DNA of 64,000 bases from Methylocella sp. (GCA_037200525.1 JBBCGG010000001.1:3464501-3528500), one strand, 5' to 3'; positions 36,784-45,739 are shown, numbered from the stretch's first letter. Numbers and translations: made by a program. Notes: a model not told the origin generated them from the sequence alone.

Positions 36784-37333
36784 GGCTCACCTCCGATCCT
36801 TGGTTGGGTCCAAAGCCGGATAGGCGAGCGGGCGACGGCGGGCCTAGGCCCCCTCGCCTCTCACGCGGGAATCCGGCCCGCGGACGGTTGCAATGTCGAA
36901 GGGCGATGGATCACGGCGCAACGCCGCGGCCGCAACGCCCGAGCTTTTACTGCCCATGTCTCTTTCGATTGTTGTGATCAGCCGACTGGAACGAACTCAG
37001 TCCGCGCATGGCAAATGATCCTGCTTGCGCGTCCTGTCAACCCCAAAAAGCGGAACGTCCCGAGCCGACCTGACGGCGCTCATTGAGATCGAACGACAGC
37101 ACGAGCATGGGGCTCGATGGTGCAGCGGTCATGCCCGTTGCCGCACTTCAGCTCTGGAGGCCCGATCTGCCAGTACTTCGCTCTGATCGCAGATCGGGCG
37201 TAATTCCCACTGTCCGAGGTGTTGTCCGGGCATTGGTTTCCCGATTTTCGGAACCCCGCTTCTTGTCGGGGCGGACAATACAATATACAAAAACTATAGA
37301 GAAAATGACATATAATTGGTCGAGGTGATTTTT
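36784..37333. other. intergenic region before the ABC importer
   Basis: 550 bp, no supported gene. It contains the perfect inverted repeat listed separately at 37160-37199 and, right before the importer, an AT-rich stretch (37275-37325: caatatacaaaaactataga and following) that fits its promoter. Confidence 0.45.
37160..37199. promoter_or_regulatory. 11-bp perfect inverted repeat upstream of the ABC importer
   Basis: GCCCGATCTGC and GCAGATCGGGC, 18 bp apart, about 135 bp before the importer ATG. It could be an operator for a dimeric regulator of the importer or an RNA hairpin; no known site matches. Confidence 0.4.
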
Positions 37334-38320
37334 ATGCTCTCGAATCCCGTGAGAAGATTTCTGTTTTCGATCGCCGCGCTGGCGATGTCGGCTTTGGCGA
37401 CAACTGCATTGACCGCCGCGCCGAGCGAAATTCGCATTGATTGGGCGACCTATAATCCGATCTCGATCGTCCTGAAAAATAAGAATTTCCTTGAGGAGGA
37501 ATTTGCCAAGAGCGGCGTCGGCATCCGCTGGATTCAGTCCGCCGGCTCAAATAAGGCGCTCGAGTTCATGAGCTCCGGTTCGCTCGATTTCGGTTCGACT
37601 GCGGGGGCGGCGGCGCTGATTGGCCGGATTAACGGCAATCCTATCAAATCGGTCTATGTATATTCGCGCCCTGAATGGACGGCGCTCGTCACGCGCAGCA
37701 ATACGGGGATCGCATCGGTCGCCGACCTTAATGGCAAGAGCGTTGCCGTGACGCGCGGCACGGATCCGCACATCTTCCTGATCCGCGCGCTTGCCGCGAA
37801 CGGGCTGACCGAAAAAGACGTTCGTCTCGTTTTGCTCCAACATGCGGATGGGCGACTGGCGCTCATCCGCGGCGATGTCGACGCCTGGGCTGGGCTCGAC
37901 CCGATGATGGCGGCCGCCGAACTCGACGATGGGGCGGTGCTTTTCTATCGCGATCCGGCCGCCAACAGCTGGGGCGTGCTAAACGTGCGCGAGAGCTTCG
38001 CAGTCGAAAATCCCGAGATCGTCCGCCGAGTGCTCGCCGCCTATGAGAAGGCGCGCAAATGGTCGATCGAAAACCCAAAAGAATTGGCCGCGCTGCTCCA
38101 AGACGCTGCCAAGCTGCCCGCGCCTGTCATCGAACGCCAACTTCAGCGCACCGACCTGACGCATGGCCCAATTGGCGCCGAGCAGGCGACAGCGCTCGTC
38201 GCGGCGGGGCGGGCGCTTCAGCAGGCCGGCGTGGTTCCGGCGAATGCGGACATCGTCGCAAACGTCGATGCGCTAATCGATCCGCATTTCCTGCCGGCGA
38301 TCGCACCACCGGGAAACTGA
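37334..38320 (+). CDS. SsuA-type ABC substrate-binding protein
   Basis: 328 residues from ATG 37334, preceded by GAGGTG; the frame opens at 37316. Signal peptide FLFSIAALAMSALATTALTA. Periplasmic binding protein fold of the nitrate/taurine/aliphatic sulfonate (NMT1/SsuA) family: IRIDWATYNPISIVLKNKNF, GSNKALEFMSSGSLDFGSTA and ADLNGKSVAVTRGTDPHIFL. The family brings sulfonates, nitrate, thiamine precursors or aromatic acids; the substrate here is unknown, with sulfonates the commonest. First gene of a three-gene operon (1-bp and 3-bp gaps). Lack of a desulfonating monooxygenase nearby leaves the role open. Confidence 0.88.
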   Translation: MLSNPVRRFLFSIAALAMSALATTALTAAPSEIRIDWATYNPISIVLKNKNFLEEEFAKSGVGIRWIQSAGSNKALEFMSSGSLDFGSTAGAAALIGRINGNPIKSVYVYSRPEWTALVTRSNTGIASVADLNGKSVAVTRGTDPHIFLIRALAANGLTEKDVRLVLLQHADGRLALIRGDVDAWAGLDPMMAAAELDDGAVLFYRDPAANSWGVLNVRESFAVENPEIVRRVLAAYEKARKWSIENPKELAALLQDAAKLPAPVIERQLQRTDLTHGPIGAEQATALVAAGRALQQAGVVPANADIVANVDALIDPHFLPAIAPPGN

Positions 38321-38321
38321 G

Positions 38322-39167
38322 ATGAGTGTCGTCGAGCGCCTCATTCCTACCGATGCTGCGGAAACCCGGACTACTCGACCAGGCATGAGCCCTCCTGCAC
38401 TCCTGCTGCTCGGCTTCGCGCTGCCCGTCGGCGGTCTCCTGCTCTGGGAGGCCTCGGTGCGGCTCGGCTGGGTGCAAGGGCGGCTATTTCCCGCCCCGAG
38501 CCTCGTGGCAGCGACGCTTGCTGATCTTGCCACAAGCGGCGACCTCGGCTTCCACCTCCGCGCAACGCTTTTGCGCGTTGCAGCCGGCTTTACGCTTGGC
38601 GTTCTCGCGGGGACGGCGCTTGGCGTTCTCGCCGGCGCCTCGGTCCTTGCAAGGGCATTGATCGATCCGACCCTGCAGGGCCTGCGCGCCATTCCCTCGA
38701 TCGCCTGGACGCCGTTGTTCATCTTGTGGCTCGGCATATTCGAGACATCGAAAGTTGCGTTGATCGCGGTTGGCGTCGCCTTTCCCATTTATCTCGGCAC
38801 GCTCGGCGCGATCCTTGCGGTCGACCGAAAAATTATTGAAGTCGGCCAAAGTTTCAGGCTTTCGCGCGTAGAGCTGGCCAGCCGCATCCTGCTACCCGCC
38901 GTGTCGCCACACTATGTTGTTGCGCTCCGTTCAGGGTTAGGGCTCGGCTGGATGTTCGTCGTCGCCGCCGAATATATGGGAGCCTCCGAGGGGCTTGGCT
39001 ATTTGCTTTTGGATGGCCAGCAGCTGGGCAAACCGGCTCAAATCCTCGCCGCCATCTTCATATTCGCCGTGCTGGGCAAGGCGACGGACGCGCTTCTCAT
39101 CGCTGCGTCTGCGCCTTTCCTGCGTTGGCAGGACACGGTCGCACCAACGGCCGGAAGGAGCCGATAG
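38322..39167 (+). CDS. SsuC-type ABC permease
   Basis: 281 residues with six transmembrane helices of the binding-protein-dependent transport family. The EAA loop that docks to the ATPase is EVGQSFRLSRVELASRILLP. Further family parts are LRAIPSIAWTPLFILWLGIF and ALRSGLGLGWMFVVAAEYMG. The N-terminus has about 25 polar residues before helix 1. One base separates it from the binding-protein gene and three from the ATPase gene. Confidence 0.92.
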   Translation: MSVVERLIPTDAAETRTTRPGMSPPALLLLGFALPVGGLLLWEASVRLGWVQGRLFPAPSLVAATLADLATSGDLGFHLRATLLRVAAGFTLGVLAGTALGVLAGASVLARALIDPTLQGLRAIPSIAWTPLFILWLGIFETSKVALIAVGVAFPIYLGTLGAILAVDRKIIEVGQSFRLSRVELASRILLPAVSPHYVVALRSGLGLGWMFVVAAEYMGASEGLGYLLLDGQQLGKPAQILAAIFIFAVLGKATDALLIAASAPFLRWQDTVAPTAGRSR

Positions 39168-39170
39168 ATC

Positions 39171-39926
39171 GTGCTGCGGATCGACTCTCTTTCGAAGACT
39201 TACGACAAGGGAGCGCAGGCGCTTGCCGCCATTTCGCTCGAGATATCAGAGGCCGAGATCATCGCTATTGTCGGAAGCTCTGGCTGCGGCAAAAGCACCT
39301 TGTTGCGCCTCGTCGCAGGCCTCGAAATGGCAAGCGCCGGCCGCGCCTTGGTCGATGGAGAGACGATCTCAAAGCCGCATCCCTATGTAGGCATCGTTTT
39401 TCAGGAGCCGCGTCTTTTTTCCTGGTTGACGGTCGCGGAGAACGTCGGCTTCGGCATCGCCCATTTGCCGCGCAAGGAGCGTGAGGCGCGTGTGGCGGCG
39501 GCGCTCGACCGCATCGGCCTTGCCGATTACGGTCGGCGCTGGCCGCGCGAAATATCAGGCGGTCAGGCGCAACGGATAGCGCTAGCGCGATCGCTCGTCG
39601 CGGAGCCGCGGGTGCTTCTGCTCGATGAGCCGTTTTCGGCGCTCGATGCCTTTACGCGGGCAGACCTGCAGGACCATCTTCTCGCGCTTTGGAGCGAGAC
39701 CCGACCGACGCTGGTGCTCGTTACCCATGACATTGAAGAGGCTCTCGTTCTGGCTGATCGCGTCGTCGTGATGCACCCGCGGCCGGGGCGGATCGCCGGC
39801 ATTCTTGAAGTAGCCTTGCCGCGCCCGCGCGACCGGCTTGACGCCAGCTTCGAGCGGCTGAAACGGCGGGCGTTAGGCGTCCTCAAAAATTCCACCAAAG
39901 CGACCCTTCCGTTTGCGGCGGAATAG
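39171..39926 (+). CDS. SsuB/TauB-type ABC ATPase
   Basis: 251 residues. Walker A GSSGCGKSTLLRLVAGLE, Q-loop GIVFQEPRLFSWLTVAENV, signature ISGGQAQRIALARSLV, Walker B VLLLDEPFSALDAFTRADLQ and the H-loop VLVTHDIEEALVLADRVVVM. It starts with GTG at 39171. It energises the importer formed with the two preceding genes. Confidence 0.92.
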   Translation: MLRIDSLSKTYDKGAQALAAISLEISEAEIIAIVGSSGCGKSTLLRLVAGLEMASAGRALVDGETISKPHPYVGIVFQEPRLFSWLTVAENVGFGIAHLPRKEREARVAAALDRIGLADYGRRWPREISGGQAQRIALARSLVAEPRVLLLDEPFSALDAFTRADLQDHLLALWSETRPTLVLVTHDIEEALVLADRVVVMHPRPGRIAGILEVALPRPRDRLDASFERLKRRALGVLKNSTKATLPFAAE

Positions 39927-40003
39927 AAAAACGCGACGCGTCGGCGCTCATTGTGTGACGACCTCGGCGGTCCAAATCCGCGCCGGAGCCGCCTCGTTGG
40001 ATG

Positions 40004-40267
40004 CTAGTTGTTGCAAAGGTTCGGAGGGAGGCAATCCTTCCCGTTTCCGAAGGTCAAGCCATGGTTTCCGCTCGCGCTGCGGCCTTCAGAGACGCTATTT
40101 GGGGAGCTCTGCATCCCAGCGGGGGCGACTGCGTGCATGCTGCCGCCGCTTCCGCTGAGGGCGCTTGAGCTGTGGCTCCCTCTCGAACCCGCGGCGAAAA
40201 CAGGACCGTTGCAAATAACTGCCGCGCCAAGAGCAACCGAGGCCACGAATGTTCCAACTTTTCTCAT
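40004..40267 (-). CDS. small secreted Ser/Gly-rich protein
   Basis: 87 residues with a clear signal peptide (MRKVGTFVASVALGAAVICN, cleavage near VFAAG) and a low-complexity mature part rich in Ser, Gly and His (GSRGSHSSSALSGSGGSMHA) ending in a Cys pair (KDCLPPNLCNN). A ribosome site (GGAGAAA) precedes the ATG. A 19-bp palindrome overlaps the untranslated leader. No family recognised. Confidence 0.6.
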   Translation of the reverse strand: MRKVGTFVASVALGAAVICNGPVFAAGSRGSHSSSALSGSGGSMHAVAPAGMQSSPNSVSEGRSASGNHGLTFGNGKDCLPPNLCNN

Positions 40268-40275
40268 GATTTCTC

Positions 40276-40294
40276 CTTGTCACAAAGTGACAAG
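40276..40294. promoter_or_regulatory. palindrome at the start of the small secreted protein gene
   Basis: CTTGTCAC-AAA-GTGACAAG is a perfect 8-bp dyad with a 3-bp centre, starting 8 bp before the ATG. Its size and symmetry fit a dimeric repressor (for example of the Xre, MarR or GntR type) acting by blocking transcription or initiation. Confidence 0.5.
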
Positions 40295-40462
40295 TCAATG
40301 TTTCGAGGTAGAACAAGTTCAACCCACGAGTTATCACAACAAAGCGAAGTAGTTCACGGATAGTTGTCAGGATCGACCCCAGAATCACTTCCGAGCGCAA
40401 TCCGAAAGAACCGGCGCCGATAAAATCAATAAGAGGCGTCGGCTATGTTCTCCACGGAAAAA

Positions 40463-40969
40463 TCAGATCCATGAAAACATAGCTGGTAATGCGTCAGCGT
40501 CGGCGGGCGGCCGCGCGTCCGGCTCAAGGATTATCGTCACGCCGTGATCCCAACGCCGGATCTCGCCTTCGCTCAAGCGTCGGGTCCAATTGTCGTGCGC
40601 CAATGTCCAGATGCGCATGCAGCCGCAGGACTCAGCGCGACCGAAAGCCTTGAGATAATCCAGCAGCTCGGCCGCGACGCCGGCCGAATCGGCTGCGCTC
40701 GCAACCACAAAGATCGGCGCGTCCAGTATGCGATCGCCTTCTGCGTGCTCTCTCACGGTCGTGATGCAAAGCCCCTGAATATAGCCAAGGGGACTCATCG
40801 CGACGATGACATTGTCCAGATCGGGCCGACTATCCCCCCGATCTATGATGCTACGACAAAATGCCCGCCACGCCGCCAGATCAAGCGCGGGCGCTACGGC
40901 GCCAATAAGCGGATAGGCCTGATCGACCCGATCGGTAGTTAGCTCCGCGATTTGATATGTGGCGTCCAT
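40463..40969 (-). CDS. GNAT-like acetyltransferase family protein
   Basis: 168 residues. IAELTTDRVDQAYPLIGAVA, NVIVAMSPLGYIQGLCITTV and IFVVASAADSAGVAAELLDY follow the strand-strand-helix order of GNAT folds, although the acetyl-CoA loop (usually Q-x-x-G-x-G/A) is poorly kept, so enzymatic activity is not sure. AGGAG lies nine bases before the ATG. An FNR/FixK-like box 48 bp upstream (41017-41030) places it in the proposed low-oxygen regulon. Confidence 0.55.
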   Translation of the reverse strand: MDATYQIAELTTDRVDQAYPLIGAVAPALDLAAWRAFCRSIIDRGDSRPDLDNVIVAMSPLGYIQGLCITTVREHAEGDRILDAPIFVVASAADSAGVAAELLDYLKAFGRAESCGCMRIWTLAHDNWTRRLSEGEIRRWDHGVTIILEPDARPPADADALPAMFSWI

Positions 40970-41016
40970 GAGATGCTCCTATCATTTCATTTCAGCGCGT
41001 AATCCGACGTCAGTCT

Positions 41017-41030
41017 TTGATCCGCCTCAA
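41017..41030 (-). promoter_or_regulatory. FNR/FixK-like box before the GNAT-like gene
   Basis: TTGAT-CCGC-CTCAA matches TTGAT-N4-ATCAA at 9 of 10 fixed positions. Its centre 41.5 bp before a start at about 40982 would give a leader of some 13 bases, a normal class II activator arrangement. Confidence 0.6.
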
Positions 41031-41086
41031 GAAACGGGCGATGATGGAGAAACTGTAGGGTCAAATTCGCCGTCTGCGCGGCGGGA

Positions 41087-42205
41087 TCAGACTGATCGCG
41101 ATGTCCAGGTCACAAGATCGGTGGCGGCTTTGCCAAAGGCTTGATTGAGGGCGGCCGCAACTGCCAGGGCGTCCATTCCCTTGGGCGGAACAGTCGCGTG
41201 AAACAATTGCGCGGCAACGATCTGACCGCTTTCGGATATGATCTTAGCGGAGAATTCGACATCCGCCACAGGTTCGGGCGTCATGTTGATCGCGAAGCTG
41301 CGCAGATCGATCAAGATCTGGTAATTGGCCGTGACCCGCTCCGTCTGAGGAGCGACGGCGGCCATGAGACCTGCGTTCTCGAAGCTCTGGATGATTCTCG
41401 CTTGAATGAGCTTCGGCAGCGTGTCGCTCCATTGCGCATCGCCCAGCTGGGAGATCTCGCCGTCGTTTGAGCGGGCGAGCATCCGCTGCGTATCGAGCGC
41501 AAGGACAGTCGTTGGCTCGCCTATCACGAGTTGGCCGCGCGGGGCATGAACCGGAGTTGGAAAGTCGCTTGGAGCCGTCAAATCGTATATCGGTTTTGGC
41601 TTTTCCGCTGGTCCGCCGCCTGTCATACGCTCAAGGCCCGCCATGATTCCATCGACGCGATTGGAATTGCGCCCGAGGGCATCTGAAAATGATTTGAGAT
41701 TGTCCATTGTGCCCTTCACCGACTCCGAATTGTCCGACAGCATCTTGTCAAGATGCTGCAGGGCTTGCCGGGCTGTTTGCGTCAAGTCCCGCGCGGCGCT
41801 TGGATCGGCCGCGAGAAGAGGAGGCTCAGCCTCAGACGTCGGCAACAACGGTGAAGCGGAGGCGCCGCCTTCGAGAGAGACCGCCGGAGTTCCCATCAAT
41901 CCCCGGAAGTCCACGCCGACCTTAGTATCCGCGCGCAGCGGCGTACCCTTGTTCACGGCGATCGTCGCTGTGACCTGTCCATTAGCGTCAAGCTGAAGAG
42001 CGGTCACCTCTCCGACCCGAATGCCATTGAACTGAACGGCGGCTCCAGTCTGCAGTCCCGTCGTAGACCCTTCGAAACGGATTCGGTAGACGGCTCGTTT
42101 GGAAATGCCTCCGGTGTTATTCAGCCAGTAGACGAAACAGAAGCTGGCCGCGATGGCGGCAAGGACGAAAAGTCCGACTAATATATAGCGCGCCCGCGTT
42201 TCCAT
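41087..42205 (-). CDS. mlaD: MlaD-type MCE protein fused to an ABC-transport auxiliary domain
   Basis: 372 residues. One N-terminal membrane helix (YILVGLFVLAAIAASFCFVY), then an MCE domain (YRIRFEGSTTGLQTGAAVQF and IRVGEVTALQLDANGQVTAT), then a helical spacer with HLDKMLSDNSESVKGTMDNL. The C-terminal half, from about residue 205 (KPIYDLTAPSDFPTPV), is a domain of the PqiC/LptE-like ABC_trans_aux type, which is usually a separate lipoprotein. MlaD hexamers pass phospholipids across the periplasm; fusion to the auxiliary lipoprotein part would fix both in one chain. Third gene of the mla operon (10-bp gap). Confidence 0.85.
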   Translation of the reverse strand: METRARYILVGLFVLAAIAASFCFVYWLNNTGGISKRAVYRIRFEGSTTGLQTGAAVQFNGIRVGEVTALQLDANGQVTATIAVNKGTPLRADTKVGVDFRGLMGTPAVSLEGGASASPLLPTSEAEPPLLAADPSAARDLTQTARQALQHLDKMLSDNSESVKGTMDNLKSFSDALGRNSNRVDGIMAGLERMTGGGPAEKPKPIYDLTAPSDFPTPVHAPRGQLVIGEPTTVLALDTQRMLARSNDGEISQLGDAQWSDTLPKLIQARIIQSFENAGLMAAVAPQTERVTANYQILIDLRSFAINMTPEPVADVEFSAKIISESGQIVAAQLFHATVPPKGMDALAVAAALNQAFGKAATDLVTWTSRSV

Positions 42206-42215
42206 CGGTTTTGCC

Positions 42216-43007
42216 TCAACTTGCTGAATGACTAAGCGAGCGCGCCGTCTCGCGCGAGCGTTTGCCTTGGAAATACGCTTTTACCCAGGGATGTTCGCAG
42301 GCGAGCATGGTTGCGATTGGTCCTTGGGCTATTACCTTGCCGTCGGCAAGGGCTGCAATGCGGTCGCAGACTGTATGCAGGCTGTCGAGATCGTGAGTGA
42401 CCATAAAGACAGTCAAGCCCAGCGTCTGCTGCAGAGTCTTGATCAGCATATCAAAGTCGCCGGCCGCGATTGGATCGAGCCCCGATGTGGGCTCGTCGAG
42501 GAATACGATTTCTGGGTCGAGGGCGAGCGCCCGCGCGAGCGCTACGCGCTTGGTCATGCCGCCGGAAATCTCTGCGGGATATTTTTCGGCGTCCTCGGCG
42601 TTCAGCCCGACCATGCCGAGCTTGGCCGTCGCCACATCTCTACGCAATCTTTCCGAGAGGTTCAGATATTCCCGCATGGGAAACTCCACATTCTGACGGA
42701 CGGTCAGCGAGGAGAACAAAGCGCCTTGCTGGAATAGAACGCCCCAGCGTCGTTCGATGGAGCGAATCGTTTCCGGCGTCGCCGCGTCGCGATCAGTCCC
42801 GAATATAGCAATGGTCCCCCCGCGCTTCGGGAGGAGGCCGATAATAGTGCGAAGAAGAACCGATTTGCCTCCGCCGGACGCGCCGACGACGCCGAGGATT
42901 TCACCGCGACGCACATCGAGCGACAGATGGTCAAGGATGATGCGATCGCCAAATCCGACAACAAGGTCGCGCACCCGAATTACAACCGGTTGCTGCGAGG
43001 CGTCCAT
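42216..43007 (-). CDS. mlaF: MlaF-type ABC ATPase
   Basis: 263 residues. Walker A GVVGASGGGKSVLLRTIIGL, signature EISGGMTKRVALARALALDP with the SGGM form typical of MlaF, Walker B IVFLDEPTSGLDPIAAGDFD and H-loop VFMVTHDLDSLHTVCDRIAA. It drives lipid transport with MlaE and MlaD. Three bases after the mlaE stop. Confidence 0.93.
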   Translation of the reverse strand: MDASQQPVVIRVRDLVVGFGDRIILDHLSLDVRRGEILGVVGASGGGKSVLLRTIIGLLPKRGGTIAIFGTDRDAATPETIRSIERRWGVLFQQGALFSSLTVRQNVEFPMREYLNLSERLRRDVATAKLGMVGLNAEDAEKYPAEISGGMTKRVALARALALDPEIVFLDEPTSGLDPIAAGDFDMLIKTLQQTLGLTVFMVTHDLDSLHTVCDRIAALADGKVIAQGPIATMLACEHPWVKAYFQGKRSRETARSLSHSAS

Positions 43008-43010
43008 TGC

Positions 43011-44159
43011 TCACATCCCGACCGACGCGAAGAATATCGCGAAGAGGCCATCGAGCACGATGACAAGAAAAATCGATTTCACCACCGAGGTCGTCGTCTG
43101 CCGCCCAAGCGACTCGGCGCTGCCCTTCACCAATAAGCCTTCGGCGCACGCTACAACGCCGATCACGAGCGCCATGAACGGAGCCTTGATCATGCCGACC
43201 TCGAAATGAGTGACCGAGATCGCCTCATTCAGCCGCGCGATGTAAATGGCCGGACTCATTCCGCCGTAGAGCGACGCAACCAGTCCACCGCCGAAGAGAG
43301 CGGACATCGAGCCCAGAAAGGCCAATATCGGCAAGGCGCAGACAAGAGCTATGACTCGCGGCAGTATGAGCACCTCGACAGGGTCAAGCCCCATTGTCCG
43401 CAATGCATCGATCTCCTCGCGCATCTTCATGGCGCCAAGTTCGGCCGTGTAGGAGCTGCCCGAGCGGCCGGCGACCATAATGGCGACGATCAGCACTCCG
43501 ATCTCCCGCAGGATCAGGATGCCGACCAGGTCAACCATATAATCCTCGGCGCCGAATTTACGGAAATGGAAGATACCCTGCTGGGCTATGATCCCGCCGA
43601 TCAGGAAAGTGATCAAAAGAACGATCGGCACGGCCTGTAGCCCGACACGGTCAAGCTGGTTTACCAGAGACGTCACCCGGAAACTTTGCGGCCGAAGAAG
43701 GATGCTAATAAACGCATCGCCGAGCGCTCCGAGCATGCCGACAAATGTTACTGCGTCGCGACCGGCGCTGATCGTTGCGCGGCCAATCGTTTCGAGTATG
43801 TCGAACCTCGAGGGTTTTTTCGCACCGCGGGGCGTCGTCGCGCGGTTGACGCGATCCACCTCCATCAGCAGTCCGCGAACGTGCTCGGATACGCCGATGA
43901 TGCTCGCTTCTTGGCCGCGAGCTTTCCAGCCCCGGATCAGACGTTCAACCAGGCAGGCCCCGAAGGTATCGATCTCGCGGACGTCATGCATGTCGACGAA
44001 CATATCGCGACCGCTCGACCCGCCCACAATTGCGTCGACCAATGGCTCAAGCGTCGCCGCATGGGCTGCAGTCCATGACCCCGCTGCGGTGACGTCTAAT
44101 CTGTCGCCGTGGACCGCGCTCTGCAAAGCCAAGTCGGACTGCAAGCCTTCTCTCCCCAT
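43011..44159 (-). CDS. mlaE: STAS-MlaE fusion permease
   Basis: About 382 residues from ATG 44159; ATGs at 44186 and 44192 are also in frame, but the perfect FNR/FixK box at 44198-44211 would then lie at the start codon, so the shorter form is preferred. Residues 1-110 form a STAS domain (LDVTAAGSWTAAHAATLEPL, FVDMHDVREIDTFGACLVER), which in most bacteria is the separate MlaB protein. The rest is the MlaE permease: VGLQAVPIVLLITFLIGGII, IGVLIVAIMVAGRSGSSYTA and ELGAMKMREEIDALRTMGLD. The complex keeps outer-membrane lipid asymmetry or imports other lipids. Confidence 0.88.
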   Translation of the reverse strand: MGREGLQSDLALQSAVHGDRLDVTAAGSWTAAHAATLEPLVDAIVGGSSGRDMFVDMHDVREIDTFGACLVERLIRGWKARGQEASIIGVSEHVRGLLMEVDRVNRATTPRGAKKPSRFDILETIGRATISAGRDAVTFVGMLGALGDAFISILLRPQSFRVTSLVNQLDRVGLQAVPIVLLITFLIGGIIAQQGIFHFRKFGAEDYMVDLVGILILREIGVLIVAIMVAGRSGSSYTAELGAMKMREEIDALRTMGLDPVEVLILPRVIALVCALPILAFLGSMSALFGGGLVASLYGGMSPAIYIARLNEAISVTHFEVGMIKAPFMALVIGVVACAEGLLVKGSAESLGRQTTTSVVKSIFLVIVLDGLFAIFFASVGM

Positions 44160-44197
44160 TGATCTATTCTTTAGATCGGAGATCATGCGCATCAACC

Positions 44198-44227
44198 TTG
44201 ATGTGCATCAACCTTGACCTGCATCAG
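44198..44227. promoter_or_regulatory. tandem FNR/FixK-like boxes before the mla operon
   Basis: TTGAT-GTGC-ATCAA (44198-44211) is a perfect FNR/FixK dyad. TTGAC-CTGC-ATCAG (44214-44227) is a second, 8 of 10, exactly 16 bp away, and a third half-site GCATCAA ends at 44195, again 16 bp off. With the 44214 box at -41.5 the transcript would begin near 44179, 20 bases before the preferred mlaE start. Confidence 0.65.
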
Positions 44228-44599
44228 ACAACGCAAAACGATTGCTCGCGCTTCGGCTTGGAACGAGATAGATTTCATGGCGGGCTTCAAAGAGCGCCGA
44301 CGCAATTAGACGCGATTAAAAGCGGCCATCCATATGGGTCGTTATCCCGACCTTTTAGGTAATGTCTCATTACGCGGCCACGGATTGGCTCGGTTGCTGC
44401 GATCTAGCTGTCGCGATGCCAAGCAGATCGGTGAGGCGCTCATCAGCTACCGGAGAGAGGCCCACGCGTCGACAATTTCGCATTGAGCTCGATTGATTGA
44501 CCAAAATCAATGAAGCGGCAGTTCACGTCGCTATCAATAACCTTAAGCTTCGAAGCGGCCATCCGCGGAGATTGCACATTATTTCGATTGGCGGGGTAG
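44228..44599. other. divergent promoter region of the mla and hlyD operons
   Basis: 372 bp (404 bp between annotated starts) without a supported gene. It has FNR/FixK-like boxes at both ends: the tandem group next to mlaE and a single box at 44497-44510 before hlyD. Confidence 0.5.
44497..44510 (+). promoter_or_regulatory. FNR/FixK-like box before the hlyD-type operon
   Basis: TTGAC-CAAA-ATCAA matches 9 of 10 positions. Centre at 44503.5 predicts a start near 44545 and a 55-base leader to the hlyD ATG. Confidence 0.6.
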
Positions 44600-45739
44600 A
44601 TGATTGCGATGCATGACGACACAGACCCCCCGCTTTCCCGCAGTCCTATGGATGGGCTGGAGGTCAGGCAGGGAGACGCGCTTCCGCCTCGCTCGGCTGA
44701 TCTCGTTCCGGCGCAGCGCTCCTTGCCTGTCCCATCAGGGCATTCTCTTCTCCGTAGGAGATTGAATTGGAGGTTTTGGACGCTTTTAGCGTTGATGCTC
44801 ATCGCTGGCGGCGGCGGTTTCTATTGGTGGCGTCTGAATCAGATCCGCCTTCCTGCTGGGATTGTCTCCGGCAATGGTCGGATCGAGGCGGAAGAAATCG
44901 ATATCGCTACGAAATTTGCTGGGCGCGTGATTGAGCGGCTCGCCGATGAAGGGGACATGGTTACTGCCGGCCAAGTCGTCGCGCGCATGGACACGCGGGA
45001 CATCGAAGCAACGCTCAGAGCGGCGGAGTCCCAGGTCCAGCAGGCGCAGCGGACGCTCGATGAAGCCCGTGCGAACGTCGTGATGCAGACCACTCAGGTC
45101 ACGCTCGCTCAGCAAGAACTCGACCGCACGAAAGCGCTCGTCGCCCGCGGAAACGCCACCTATGAGTTGCTTGATCAACGCCGCCAGTCTCTCGACGGGA
45201 CCAATGCAGCGCTGAAAGCCTCCAACGACCGCGTCGGCCAAGCCGTGCATGCATTGGACGCAGCAACACACAACGTCGAGCTTTATAAAGTCAATATTGC
45301 CGACAACACCTTGGTCGCGCCTACGGTCGGCCGCATTCAGTATCGCATCGCTGATGTCGGCGAAGTGCTGCCGGCCGGCGGCAAAGTTTTCACGATGCTC
45401 GACATCTCATACGTATATATGGATGTCTATTTGCCGACGCTCCCCACCGGGCGCGTCGCAATCGGGCAGGATGCGCGAATCGTGCTCGACTCCTACCCCA
45501 AATTGTCCATCCCGGCGCACGTCTCTTTTGTCGCCACGCAGGCTCAGTTCACGCCAAAGGCGGTCGAGACGGAAGACGAGCGCGACAAGCTCATGTTCCG
45601 CGTCAAGGTGCGGATTGATCCCAGCCTCCTGCTTGCGCACGCTTCCGAAGTGCGCACGGGACTGCCAGGTCGAGCCTATATACGCGTTGATCCCAAGGTC
45701 GAATGGCCAGCCGAGTTCCCTGAGTTCCGCTCGCAATGA
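44600..45739 (+). CDS. HlyD-family membrane-fusion protein
   Basis: 379 residues: a cytoplasmic N-terminus of about 55 residues, one membrane helix ([19 protein letters not shown]), a lipoyl-like half ([20 protein letters not shown] and [20 protein letters not shown]), a coiled-coil hairpin ([20 protein letters not shown] to [20 protein letters not shown]) and a closing beta-barrel ([20 protein letters not shown]). Resembles YhiI/YbhG adaptors that work with RbbA/YhiH-type ATPases. Coupled by a 4-bp overlap to the next gene. Confidence 0.9.
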   Translation: MIAMHDDTDPPLSRSPMDGLEVRQGDALPPRSADLVPAQRSLPVPSGHSLLRRRLNWRFWTLLALMLIAGGGGFYWWRLNQIRLPAGIVSGNGRIEAEEIDIATKFAGRVIERLADEGDMVTAGQVVARMDTRDIEATLRAAESQVQQAQRTLDEARANVVMQTTQVTLAQQELDRTKALVARGNATYELLDQRRQSLDGTNAALKASNDRVGQAVHALDAATHNVELYKVNIADNTLVAPTVGRIQYRIADVGEVLPAGGKVFTMLDISYVYMDVYLPTLPTGRVAIGQDARIVLDSYPKLSIPAHVSFVATQAQFTPKAVETEDERDKLMFRVKVRIDPSLLLAHASEVRTGLPGRAYIRVDPKVEWPAEFPEFRSQ

